Source: DATKRB01 sp963794215
GTDB lineage: Bacteria > Actinomycetota > Acidimicrobiia > Acidimicrobiales > RAAP-2
Direction of reading: 5' to 3'
Assembly (NCBI GenBank): GCA_963794215.1
Contig: CAWCCQ010000001.1
Span: 310,001-374,000 of the forward strand
DNA: 64,000 nt
The translations under genes were made by a program, and so were the position numbers. Numbering within the stretch: the stretch's first letter is position 1; each line of letters starts with the position of its first letter. This document shows positions 54,948 through 63,667 of this stretch, piece by piece. The notes below the pieces were generated by a model. The model saw nothing but the letters and a program-made list of their open reading frames with translations, did not search any database and was not told the origin of the DNA.

Positions 54948-55685
54948 TCAGTTAGCGGCCACGTAGGGAGTGACGCGGGCCGCCAGTTCTGCGCTTGTTA
55001 TCATCTCGAGTCGCCTGGGCGCCCGAAGCAGGAAAAGCGACGCGGCGAGCTTGCGGCCATCGAGCAGGTCGAAATCGTGCAGATAGAGGAGCCGGTAGGG
55101 CTGCGGACCTCGGGTCGCCGATGACCGTCTCCTTCCACGCAGCCGCCCCATGAGCGTGCCGGTGGTAGGTAGTTCGAGCAGATTGCCGATGTGCCACGGC
55201 GTGCTTGGCCCATAGCCTCGCGCCGCCTCGGGGTTTGGGTAGCTCAGCAGAAACGTGCGATAGGTGCAGTCGTAGGTGAACCCCCGCTCGTTCAACCAGG
55301 TGAATGCCGTGTCACTCACAGCCCACACTCCGGCCACGAACCCGTCGGGCCGGTGGCCGACGGCGCGCAGGTAGGCAAACCCTTCATCGAGACACCGGCG
55401 GACGTCCTCGCTCAGCATACTGGGCCGCCGAAATCCCCTCGTGTGACCGGGATCCCCGACCAGTTCGCAGAAGTGCGTATGCATCGCCACTTCATGGCCC
55501 CGGTCCACCAGTTCGTCCAGCTTCTTCGTAAGGTCGATGCCCAAAACTCGAGCCCGAAGTGGGTCAACAAAGAAGGTCACAGCGAATCCTCGGTGGGCCG
55601 ACAGCGCCTTGAGGACCCGAGTAAGCCGAGACCAGACCAGATCCTCGTGTAAGCGCTCGGCATGGAAGGAGATCGTGGTGAGCAT
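54948..55685 (-). CDS. polysaccharide-deacetylase-like (NodB-fold) protein
   Basis: A 245-residue protein of the polysaccharide deacetylase superfamily. FAVTFFVDPLRARVLGIDLTKKLDELVDRGHEVAMHTHFCEL matches the family region around the second motif, with MHTH as likely metal ligands, and GHRPDGFVAGVWAVSD corresponds to the third. The canonical first motif (TFDDG) is not present; the protein begins MLTTISFHAERLHED, so the catalytic Asp pair is absent or moved. No signal peptide. The 232-base gap upstream of the sulfatase gene contains CGATAAG. Activity is uncertain. Confidence 0.78.
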   Translation of the reverse strand: MLTTISFHAERLHEDLVWSRLTRVLKALSAHRGFAVTFFVDPLRARVLGIDLTKKLDELVDRGHEVAMHTHFCELVGDPGHTRGFRRPSMLSEDVRRCLDEGFAYLRAVGHRPDGFVAGVWAVSDTAFTWLNERGFTYDCTYRTFLLSYPNPEAARGYGPSTPWHIGNLLELPTTGTLMGRLRGRRRSSATRGPQPYRLLYLHDFDLLDGRKLAASLFLLRAPRRLEMITSAELAARVTPYVAAN

Positions 55686-56168
55686 GTCGGGTGTCTCCTA
55701 CTGGCTCGCAACATCTCAAGAAATCAGAATCCCGTAAGTGCCCCCCATCGTGGCCCAATCTCGGAGGACCGAACAGACTCTGTGCTCGCAATTATCCTTT
55801 GTTTCAAGAAATTAACACGACGCGAAACTCTCCTCCAAAAAAGCCTTCCGGTCGATACTCTTTGCGATATCGAGCAAGAGCAGCCGCCGGGCGAACAGGA
55901 TGGAAATAGGGTGGGCGACGCTTGAGCGCCACGTGAGTGCAGCTTTCGCAAGACCTTCCTTGCTGTCGCCCGGCTAGGAGCCGAAGCCACCACGGACAAC
56001 TCGTTCGGCGCGCGATACGTAGCAGCGGTGATTGAGAAGATCGATGACTAGACTGATTGGCTACGCGATGAATGCCGACCTCGGGCACGATAAGCATTAT
56101 CCTTCGAAAGCGCTAAGGTTCAGCACCACCGCGGAACGCCTAGGAACATTCGGTGCAGGCAAACCCAA
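55686..56168. other. intergenic stretch with a GATAA-GCA-TTATC palindrome
   Basis: About 480 bases, relatively AT-rich, no gene recognised. At 56088-56102 it carries CGATAA, GCA, TTATCC, a short-loop form of the dispersed palindrome. Confidence 0.45.
56088..56102. repeat. CGATAA/TTATCC palindrome, short-loop form
   Basis: Arms CGATAA and TTATCC around a 3-base loop GCA, about 67 bases past the end of the TetR gene. Confidence 0.5.
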
Positions 56169-56765
56169 TCACAACGAGTCGATCCAGCGGTCGAGTCTCC
56201 GTGTCGTCGTAGAAAGAATCTTCGGGTCGCGCAACGTGTTGGCCAGCAGGGCACTTCCTTGATATGAAGCGAGCAGATCGACAGCGAGATCCCGTGCCTG
56301 GCTGCCGTGACCCATTTCTCGGAATTGCTCTTCAGCCCAGCCGATGGTGACGAGCATCAGGTTGGCCACGGCGAAGTCGGGAGCGTCGAGGCGCTTGTCG
56401 ATCTCAGAACACAGGCTGCCAAGAGGGCAGCCGTATTGAGCCACCACCTCGCTCTGGCCGCCGAGCTCGTGCACCAGGGCCTTTAGTCGAGCCTTGGGCG
56501 ACCGGTGACCCGAATCGATCGAAGAGAGCGTCGTACGGACTTGCTGAACGTGCGCCTCAACCACAGCAGCGATCACGTCGTCTTTGGTTTTGAAGTAGTA
56601 GTAGACGTTGCCTGCTGGGACGTCGGCGAGCTGCGCGATGTCGGCCAGGGTCGTCCGTTCGATGCCGTGCTGATGAAGGAGCTGGGCGGCGGCGGCGGCC
56701 AGGCGGTCTCGCTTGCCTGGTCGCGCCTCGGCGGTTGCGGACTTCTGCCCCGATGAGTCAGTCAT
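56169..56765 (-). CDS. TetR-family transcriptional regulator
   Basis: A 198-residue repressor. The DNA-binding helix-turn-helix spans about 17-60: KRDRLAAAAAQLLHQHGIERTTLADIAQLADVPAGNVYYYFKTKDDVIAAVVEAH. The C-terminal ligand domain has a Cys-containing GCPLGSLCSEIDKRLDAPD as in the TetR_C_33/AefR-like group. It lies 45 bases after the DHA2 exporter on the same strand, so the pair formed an exporter-regulator operon. The likely operator sites are the TGAGTC/GACTCA-type repeats upstream of the exporter at 59.47-59.53 kb. Confidence 0.9.
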   Translation of the reverse strand: MTDSSGQKSATAEARPGKRDRLAAAAAQLLHQHGIERTTLADIAQLADVPAGNVYYYFKTKDDVIAAVVEAHVQQVRTTLSSIDSGHRSPKARLKALVHELGGQSEVVAQYGCPLGSLCSEIDKRLDAPDFAVANLMLVTIGWAEEQFREMGHGSQARDLAVDLLASYQGSALLANTLRDPKILSTTTRRLDRWIDSL

Positions 56766-57466
56766 CTCACTTGTCCACCATAGCGGCAGAGCCGGACGGG
56801 GCGTTGCAATTCATGGGATTGCGGACGCCGGCTCGGGCGCTGTCTCCTCGCTGACCATAACCAGCGGAGCGGCCTCGCGGGTGTTGCCGATGCGCAGGCC
56901 GATCAGAGCGGCGGCGGCCATCATGGCGGCCCCGACCAGGAGGGCAAGGTGGTACCCGTCGTCTGAGGCCACGACGTGTGAAGTGCCCGCGGCTACCAAG
57001 CTGTCGGTGTGGGTGATTGCGACGGCTGAGAGGATCGCTAAGCCCAGGGCGCTCCCCACCTGCTGAGACGAGTTCAACAACCCGGCGGCCAACCCAGCCT
57101 TGTCCGTTGGCACTCCGGCGTTGGCCGCCGCGGTGACCGACACGAACACCGAGCCTGCTCCGAGGGACATGACGACGAACCCGGGGAGCAGATCGGTCAC
57201 GTAGGAACCATGAAACGGCACCCGAGACACCCAGTAGATTCCCGCTGCCGCAACTAGGCAACCAGCCACGACGACCGGGCGGGTGCCAATGCGCGTGACC
57301 AGTTGGGAGGCCAGACCGCCAGCAATGGCGAACCCGGCGGTGATCGGAAGATAGGCGAGGCCGGCCTTGAGCGGCGAGTAGTGGAGGACCCCCTGCATGT
57401 ACAAGGTGGCGTAGAAGAACATCGAAAAGAAGCCACAGAAGGCGATCAGCTGGGTGAGGTCGGCTG

Positions 57467-58558
57467 CTAGTGTCCTCCGCCGTTAATTCGTTGTAGAAGT
57501 GGACCGAGCTTTTCGAGGATCTGGTCGGCGGTCTTGGTCCAGAGAAATGGACTCGGGTTCTCGTTCCACGCTGCGATCCATGCTCGGATGTCGGCTTCGA
57601 GCGCGTGCACGGAACGGTGATCGCTGCGTTGGAGCAGATCCGCGGTGATGTAGGCGAAGAACCGTTCGACTTGGTTGATCCAACTCGAGTACGTCGGGGT
57701 GTAGTGCACGTGGAACCGGGGGTGCTTGTCGAGCCAGGCCTTCACTGCCGGGGACTTATGCGTGCCGTAGTTGTCACAGACGAGGTGGACATCGAGGCCG
57801 TCGGGGACAACGGTGTCGATCTTTGCGAGGAACTTCTTGAACTCGATGCTGCGGTGTCGGCGGTGCAGGCTCGAGATGACCGACCCATCGGTGGTGTTGA
57901 ACGCCGCGAACAAGCTCGTCGTGCCGTGGCGGAGGTAGTCGTGCGTGCGCTTCTCGGGCATGCCCGGCATCATGGGAAACGCGGGCTGGGAGCGGGCGAG
58001 CGCTTGGACCTGGCTCTTTTCGTCGACGCAGTAGACAACGGCACCGTTGGGGGGGTTCAAGTACAACCCAACGACGTCGTAGACCTTGTCCACGAACAGG
58101 GGGTCGTTGGAGAGCTTGAACCCTTCGGCTCGGTGGGGCTTCAGCTCAAAGGCCTTCCAGATCCGCCCGACCGTCGAAGCCGACAGACCGGACCGCTCGG
58201 CCATCTTCGACCTCGACCAGTGCGTCGCGTGCTCAGGCGTCGACTCGAGCGTCGTGACGACCACGTCTTCGACCTGCTCGGCGGTCACCGTTGGTGGCCG
58301 CCCCGGGCGGGGATCATCAACGAGACCGTCCAAGCGGGACTCGACAAAGCGCGCTCGCCACTTGCCGACCGTTGGCTGGGACACTCCCTCGTGCTCGGCA
58401 ACGGCTTTGTTCGACAAGCCCTGCGCACAGCCGAGGATGATCCGCGAGCGCAACGCCAAGGCCTGTGAGGACTTGTGTCGTCGAGCCCACCGCACAAGCT
58501 GATCGTGCTCCTCGGCCCTAAGTACGAGTAACGCCGTCGGTCGACCAGTCCGTGCCAT
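57467..58558 (-). CDS. IS630-family DDE transposase, intact
   Basis: A 363-residue transposase. N-terminal helix-turn-helix modules read NKAVAEHEGVSQPTVGKWRARF and MAERSGLSASTVGRIW; the DDE catalytic domain has VYCVDEKSQVQAL (first Asp), HLVCDNYGTHKSPAV (second Asp) and SSWINQVERFFAYI (Glu). ATG 58558 (MARTGRP) was preferred over 58573. The last codon is at the element edge and the TAG stop is made from the target TA plus the flanking G. It shares roughly the whole architecture with the disrupted copy A at 33.9 kb but is clearly a different subgroup. Confidence 0.93.
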   Translation of the reverse strand: MARTGRPTALLVLRAEEHDQLVRWARRHKSSQALALRSRIILGCAQGLSNKAVAEHEGVSQPTVGKWRARFVESRLDGLVDDPRPGRPPTVTAEQVEDVVVTTLESTPEHATHWSRSKMAERSGLSASTVGRIWKAFELKPHRAEGFKLSNDPLFVDKVYDVVGLYLNPPNGAVVYCVDEKSQVQALARSQPAFPMMPGMPEKRTHDYLRHGTTSLFAAFNTTDGSVISSLHRRHRSIEFKKFLAKIDTVVPDGLDVHLVCDNYGTHKSPAVKAWLDKHPRFHVHYTPTYSSWINQVERFFAYITADLLQRSDHRSVHALEADIRAWIAAWNENPSPFLWTKTADQILEKLGPLLQRINGGGH

Positions 58559-58604
58559 GCACCATCGTATCACACTTATATAACTAATTAATGACGGGCG
58601 CTAC
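57470..58604 (-). mobile_element. IS630-family insertion sequence, copy B (intact)
   Basis: About 1135 bp within the DHA2 gene, flanked by TA (57468-57469 and 58605-58606). The ends match imperfectly: left GTGTCCTCCGCCGTTAATTC, right (reverse complement) GTAGCGCCCGTCATTAATTA. Three TA steps occur at the right end (58602, 58605, 58608); the middle one gives the best end match and the family-correct exporter length. It carries one intact transposase. Confidence 0.88.
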
Positions 58605-59469
58605 TAGTAGCCCTTTGACCCGGAGAATTGCGATGGGTAGCAGCGGGTTTCGGCTTCGCAGCTCGTTGATGGCGAACGCGACCAGCAAGAACGCCGAAAG
58701 ACTCAGCGTGGCAATGGTCTGGATCGACCCCCAGCCAACGATGGGTGCCCGGATCAGGCTGTAGACGAGCACGAGCATGCCTCCAGTCACCAGGACGGCC
58801 CCTTGCGGATCGAACGAGGTCTCGCCGCCCCGTAGCCCGGGGTCGCTGGTGAGCAGAACGAACGCCCCCACCGCGACGAGGACGCAGATCGGAGGGTTGA
58901 CGAAGAAGACCCAGCGCCATCCGGGCCCGGCCGACAGCACGCCACCGAGGAACACGCCAGCCGCCGCCGCCATACCGCTGATGGCACCCCACACCCCAAG
59001 GGCGGTGTTGCGATCCTTCCCTTCGCGAAAGCTGGTCGTGAGCTCCGACAGCGCGGCGGGAGCCATCAATGCTGCACCGATTCCCTGAACCAGCCGCGCG
59101 GCGACGAGGAGCCCCGAATCCTGCGCCAAGCCGGCAGTCAAGGAGGACAGAGCGAAGATGCCCAGACCGATCAGCAGCATGCGACGCCGCCCAAGTAGGT
59201 CGGCCAAGCGGCCCCCAAGAAGAAGGAACCCGCCGTAGGTGAGGATGTAACCGCTCGCCACCCACTGCAGGTTCTGCTGGGAAAAGTTCAGGGCATGCTG
59301 GATGGACGGCAGGGCGACGTTGACGATCGCGGAGTCGACGATGTCGAGGAACTGGACCGCGCATAGCAGTACCAACGTGAGCGCACCAAGTCTTGATCGA
59401 AGAACCAGCCGTGAATGTGCCTGTGGGGTGAGTGGCCCCTGCCCGAGTTCCATTTCCGAACGCTCCTGA

Positions 59470-59533
59470 AGTGAGGTGACTCACTCAGTATCTGTGGCTT
59501 CGGATTCTGGAGTCAAGTGAGTCCGCTGACTCA
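59470..59533 (-). promoter_or_regulatory. probable TetR operator pair upstream of the DHA2 exporter
   Basis: AGTGAG, GTGA, CTCACT at 59470-59485 and TGAGTC, CGCT, GACTCA at 59518-59533: two perfect 6-bp inverted repeats just upstream of the exporter start at 59453, with an additional GAGTCA at 59510. The placement fits repression by the downstream TetR protein. Confidence 0.55.
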
Positions 59534-59689
59534 GCGTCTGCATCAGCACCTTCGGGTACACGCATGGCTCCGTCCCGGGGGCCGTTGCGGGGTGCCCGAG
59601 ACGGGTCAACCGAGTGAGCCGACAATGCAAACCAGCGGCCAAGGGCTCCCGGCGGCACCGAACTCCTCCCATAGATCTGGCCGACGAGA

Positions 59690-60142
59690 TCAGGCAAGCT
59701 CGGCGGCGAAGCTAACCAGAGCAGAGATGTCGTGGCTGGTGATACCAGTCCGGGGCGACGTCCTGACCAACAGGGCCGGAGCCGGATGTCGGCTCACAAA
59801 ATCGGTGACGTCCTGGCCGAGGTCGTCATCAACCCAGGCGAAGGGGCGTTGGCCGACAAACTCCGTTACGGCTTGGAGCTTGTACGTCTCCGCAGTTCCG
59901 CCACGGTCAAAGGAGATGTAAGGGAGTGGCGGCAGGCCGAGTGCGGGACCAAAGACCCTGTTCGCATCCTCCTCCCACATTGTGGCCCAGACGAGCTGGA
60001 AGCGAGATGAGAGGCGATCGAGCCACGAAGGCAGAGCAGGGTCGACACCCTCGATGTCCGCGACGAAGAGAAGGTGCTCGGCTGCGGACACTATCGGCGA
60101 GAGAGCGCCGTCGATGTCGAGTAGCAAGAGGGGGCATTCCAC
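59690..60142 (-). CDS. HAD-domain protein
   Basis: A 150-residue single-domain haloacid-dehalogenase-like protein. It begins PLLLLDIDGALSPI, which holds the DxD nucleophile motif, and continues LPSWLDRLSSRFQLVWATMWEEDANRVF and FAWVDDDLGQDVTDFVSRHPAPALLV, with the second Asp pair. The lack of a cap domain and the phrase LVWATMWE fit the small actinobacterial HAD group. Substrate unknown. Monocistronic; complete. Confidence 0.83.
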   Translation of the reverse strand: MECPLLLLDIDGALSPIVSAAEHLLFVADIEGVDPALPSWLDRLSSRFQLVWATMWEEDANRVFGPALGLPPLPYISFDRGGTAETYKLQAVTEFVGQRPFAWVDDDLGQDVTDFVSRHPAPALLVRTSPRTGITSHDISALVSFAAELA

Positions 60143-60691
60143 GTGATGATCCGGTCTTTCTCTACTTCCTATTCGATGACGTCGCTGCGAAGGGAGACAC
60201 CCGTCACCTCACATGATGCCAGCTGGACGGCGTCTGGCCTGCGACCCGCTTGCCCGTCGAAACCTGCCACTTGTAGAACTCCCGGCCGGGAAGATGCGCC
60301 GCCGCGTTGGTCCTGGCCAGGTCGAAGGAGCAGGAACGGCCTATGAGGACCGAGCAACGGCATGAAGCCGCTCTGGCCTGATCGGGACCAGCGCCGTAAG
60401 ACCGCTCCGTCCACCAGAACGGCGGCCCCTGGGACATGCGTTACAGACGATACGTCGCTCTTATCGCTAGTAGCTCACGTCGCCGCCGCCTGATCAGCGC
60501 ACCGACACTTCGCAGGCAACGATAGGGGTTGGGCATCGCAAGAAGCGACGGTGCCCGGTGATTGCCCCGGACGCCTGTCGCGGCAATTACTACCTCGTTG
60601 CTGCACTACTTCCTTGCTGCCCCAGCACCCTAGAATGGCGTCGCCTGTTCGGTCTCGGGGCGCGCGCTGGGGCAGCGCCGCCCGATCCCCG
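60143..60691. other. intergenic stretch, no gene recognised
   Basis: About 550 bases. It includes CTTATCG near 60465 (CGATAAG on the minus strand). Frames on both strands lack recognisable similarity. Confidence 0.45.
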
Positions 60692-61555
60692 TCAACGTTT
60701 CCGGGCGATCACGAACTGGTGGTCGCTGCGCACGCGGTAGATGCCACGCTCGTCGCGGCCAGCCTCGAGGGCATCCATGATCTCGCGCCGAACCACGTCG
60801 GCGTCGGGACCTCGGAGCGCCGGCACCGAAGGTCCGATGCTCGAGACGGCCCGCCAGGCAACATCCGCGTCGGGCCACTCGACGACCGAAACCCGAGCGC
60901 CCCGCTCAGTGACGACGAAGCCGGCTGCCTCGAGCATCGCCTCGGCGACGCCCGGTGTGGCGATGTCGTTCAGCCGCTTCATCGACCCGTGGTGCGCCTC
61001 GGGTGAATGGCGGGCGAGCGGGCGGAAGATGCCGCGGATGTCGAGCGGCGGCCCCTCGCCCCAGAAGCTGATGCCCAGCGGCGCGCCGGGCTTGAGGACC
61101 CGGAACGCCTCGTCGAGCGCTTCCTCGCATCCGCCCCAGATGCCGTTGATCGAGATGGCGGCGTCGAACGAGGCATCCGGCCACGGCAGCTCGAACATGG
61201 AGCCGAGCCGCAGATCGGCGTCGGGCGTACGGGCGGTCGCCACGGCGAGGAGCTCGGCCGAGGCATCGACGCCCGAGACCGTCGCCCCCATGCCAGCCGC
61301 GAGGCGCACGGCGAGGCCGGACCCGCAGGCGACGTCGAGCAGGCTGGTCCCCGGCCCGACGCCCACCCGCCCGAAGATCGCGACGAGCACGTCGATTGCA
61401 TAGTGCTCGTACAGGCAGGCCCAGTCGGCCGCTCGGTGGCCCCACGCTTCGCCGGCCGCCCGCCAATCGTGCCCGTCACCGGGCTCAGCGCCGTCGTTGG
61501 TCTCGGCTGCTTCGCCGGTCCGTTGGGGTTCTGCTCGCATCGCCATGGACCGCAT
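60692..61555 (-). CDS. class I SAM-dependent methyltransferase
   Basis: A 287-residue methyltransferase domain 11 protein. Motif I is TSLLDVACGSGLAVRLAAGMGATVSGVDASAELL, followed by LRLGSMFELPWPDASFDAAISINGIWGGCEEALDEAFRVLKPGAPLGISFWGEGPP (motifs II and III), and the C-terminal lid GVAEAMLEAAGFVVTERG. ATG codons at 61555, 61546 and 61540 are possible starts; the conserved part begins about 30 residues in. Divergent from the OsmC gene across 160 bases. Substrate unknown. Confidence 0.87.
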   Translation of the reverse strand: MRSMAMRAEPQRTGEAAETNDGAEPGDGHDWRAAGEAWGHRAADWACLYEHYAIDVLVAIFGRVGVGPGTSLLDVACGSGLAVRLAAGMGATVSGVDASAELLAVATARTPDADLRLGSMFELPWPDASFDAAISINGIWGGCEEALDEAFRVLKPGAPLGISFWGEGPPLDIRGIFRPLARHSPEAHHGSMKRLNDIATPGVAEAMLEAAGFVVTERGARVSVVEWPDADVAWRAVSSIGPSVPALRGPDADVVRREIMDALEAGRDERGIYRVRSDHQFVIARKR

Positions 61556-61722
61556 CGTGCACCAGGCGGGCGCCAGAAGTCCTGAAGATTGGTTGAAGAT
61601 GGCGCGACTGCTCGTTCGTCAGCTGATCTCCATCCCGGCTCCAAGACTCCGGCGCCGCGTCGGCGGAAAGTGATCGCTGTGGCCGGGCGAGCGCCCGCCG
61701 CGATCACAAAGGAGGAGTGGCG

Positions 61723-62286
61723 ATGACCACCACCGATACCCCGACCGTCGACAACGGCGTGAACGTCGAGGCGCTGCGCGGCGCCCGCGAGGCGCTCACG
61801 AACCACCCCGAGGCCGCCAGCTTCCAGTGGCGGGCGAGCTGCGAGTGGGTGCGAGGGACCCACAGCCGCACCACGATCACCGACTTCTCCGGCCTCGGCG
61901 CGGAGCACGTGCACCGTCAGGCCTACACGGTCGACGCCGACCACCCAGAGGTCTTCGCCTCCGAGGACAACGGTCCCACCCCGCCCGAGATCGCGCTCGC
62001 CGCGCTGGCATCGTGTCTCACGGCCGGTGTCGCGACGGTGGCGTCGAACCGCGGCGTCCAGCTCCATTCCGTGAAGGCGACCGTCACAGCCGGGATGGAC
62101 CTGCAAGGCATCCTCGGCATCGACGGTGATGTACGCAACGGCTTCGACCAGGTCACCGTGACCTACGACATCGACGCCGACGCCAGTCGGGCGGACCTCG
62201 AGGCGATCCTCGCCCAGTCCCAGAAGCGCTCGGCCGTCTTCGACATCATCACCAACCCGACCACCGTCCAGGTCTCCCTCGCCTGA
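61723..62286 (+). CDS. OsmC-family protein (single conserved Cys)
   Basis: A 187-residue OsmC/Ohr-superfamily protein. GGAGGA at 61711-61716 lies 6 bases before ATG 61723. The first conserved Cys is in ALASCLTAGVATVASNRG; the position of the second Cys is occupied by QKRSAVFDIITNP, the pattern of a broad one-Cys subgroup. TTITDFSGLG and GPTPPEIALAAL are normal. Classical peroxidase activity needs both Cys, so the role may differ. Complete, and upstream of the broken flavin monooxygenase on the same strand. Confidence 0.87.
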   Translation: MTTTDTPTVDNGVNVEALRGAREALTNHPEAASFQWRASCEWVRGTHSRTTITDFSGLGAEHVHRQAYTVDADHPEVFASEDNGPTPPEIALAALASCLTAGVATVASNRGVQLHSVKATVTAGMDLQGILGIDGDVRNGFDQVTVTYDIDADASRADLEAILAQSQKRSAVFDIITNPTTVQVSLA

Positions 62287-62337
62287 GCGGGCTGCGGACC
62301 GGATCCCGAGCACTGAGCTGCCACGACGATGCGAGCG

Positions 62338-63667
62338 ATGCGGGTGACGGTCGTCGTCGTTGGCGCCGGGCAGGCCGGTCTGGCGATGAGCCGTCACCTT
62401 GCCGCTCGCGGGGCTCGACCACGTCGTGCTCGAACGCGGCGAGGTGGCATCGTCGTGGCGCACCGAGCGCTGGGACTCGCTCAGGCTGCTCACCCCGAAC
62501 TGGATGTGCCGTCTGCCGGGGTACCAGTACGAGGGGCCGGACCGCGACGGCTACCAGACGGCGGCGGAGACCGCCGGCTGGCTCGAGGCCTACGCCTGCC
62601 GCACCGGCGCCCCGGTCCGCACGCAGGGTCACGGTGCTGCAGGTGCGGCGGACGGACCGGCGGCTTCGAGGTCGCGACCGACGACGGCTGCTACCTCGCC
62701 GCGGCCGTCGTCGTCGCGGCGGGTGCGTCGAGCGACCCGCGGGTCCCCGCGGTCGCGGCCGAGCTGCCCCGCCGGATCAACCAGGTGACCGCCATGCGCT
62801 ACCGGAGCCCCGCACAACTCGACGCCACGGGCGACGTGCTCGTGGTCGGTGCGTCGGCCTCGGGCATCCAGATCGCGGACGAGCTCCGACGCTCAGGACG
62901 TGGCGTCACCCTTGCGGTCGGCGAGCACGTCCGGCTCCCGCGCACCTACCGAGGCCGCGACATCTACTGCTGGCTGGCGGCGATCGGCCAGCTCGATGAG
63001 CGCTACGACGAGGTCGAAGACATCGAGCGGGCGCGCCGCCACGCCTCGGTGCAACTCGTCGGCAACCCGACCCGGATGCCGCTCGACCTCAACGCGCTCT
63101 CCGCCGCCGGCGTCGACCTCGTCGGCCGGCTCATGCGGGTGTCTGGCGCAGGTGGCGCAATTCTCCGGCGCCCTCGCGAGCCTGACGGCGAACGCGGATC
63201 TGAAGCAGGCGCGCCTCCTCCAGCGCATCGACGACTTCGTCACCGAGCACGGGCTCTCGGGCGAGGTCCCCGGGCCCGACCGGCCGGCGCCGACCCGCCT
63301 CGGTGCGGTACCCACGGAGATCGACCTCGAGCGGTTCACCACCGTGATCTGGGCAACCGGGTACCGCCCCTCGTATCCGTGGCTGGACCCGGCTGCCTTC
63401 GATCGCCGCGGCCGGGTCGCGCACGACGGTGGCGTCTCCCCGGTTCCGGGGCTCTATGTTCTCGGGCTCCCATTCCTCCGGCGACGACGCTCGAACCTGA
63501 TCGCGGGGGTGGGGGACGACGCGGCCGAGTTGCTCCCGCACCTACTTGCATACCTCCACGGCGCAGGTCGCCCCCGGGCCGAACGCCGATCCGGGCGCTC
63601 AGTCGTCGAGAGGGCGGGCGAGCAGCGCGTTCCGGACCCGATGGACCACCGCATCGACGGGGCGTGA
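62338..63667 (+). pseudogene. flavin-containing monooxygenase (Baeyer-Villiger/FMO-like), four frameshifts
   Basis: An NADPH- and FAD-dependent monooxygenase of about 440 residues when repaired. FAD motif: VVVVGAGQAGLAMSRHL; then in frame 2 GLDHVVLERGEVASSWRTERWDSLRLLTPNWMCRLPGY; frame 1 GGFEVATDDGCYLAAAVVVAAG and the NADPH motif VLVVGASASGIQIADELRRSG; frame 2 again from VAQFSGALASLTANAD to the ATGY motif VIWATGYRPSYPWLD and VPGLYVLGLPFLRRRRSNLIAGVG. Extra bases at about 62407, 62628, 62660 and 63140 explain the breaks. The C-terminal end overlaps the convergent gene at 63599, so its true stop is uncertain. Confidence 0.85.

Larger units (their letters stand above)
56811..59453 (-). pseudogene. 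DHA2-family MFS exporter interrupted by IS630
   Basis: A multidrug exporter split by an insertion. The N-terminal part (59453 to 58605) reads LDIVDSAIVNVALPSIQHALNFSQQNLQWVASGYILTYGGFLLLGGRLADLLGRRR and ends RVKGL; the C-terminal part (57469 to 56811) starts AADLTQLIAFCGFFSMFFYATLYMQGVLHYSPLKAGLAYLP. Removing the element and one TA joins them in frame as RVKGLLAADLTQL, the correct family spacing. Repaired length is about 500 residues with 14 helices. The gene is otherwise clean, so the insertion is probably recent. The TetR gene follows. Confidence 0.93.

Noticed and set aside
13000..61000. All CGATAA hexamers treated as one regulatory site family
   Set aside because: A rough composition estimate gives over ten chance hits of the bare hexamer in 64 kb; only the longer palindromes and the shared 15-mer were kept.
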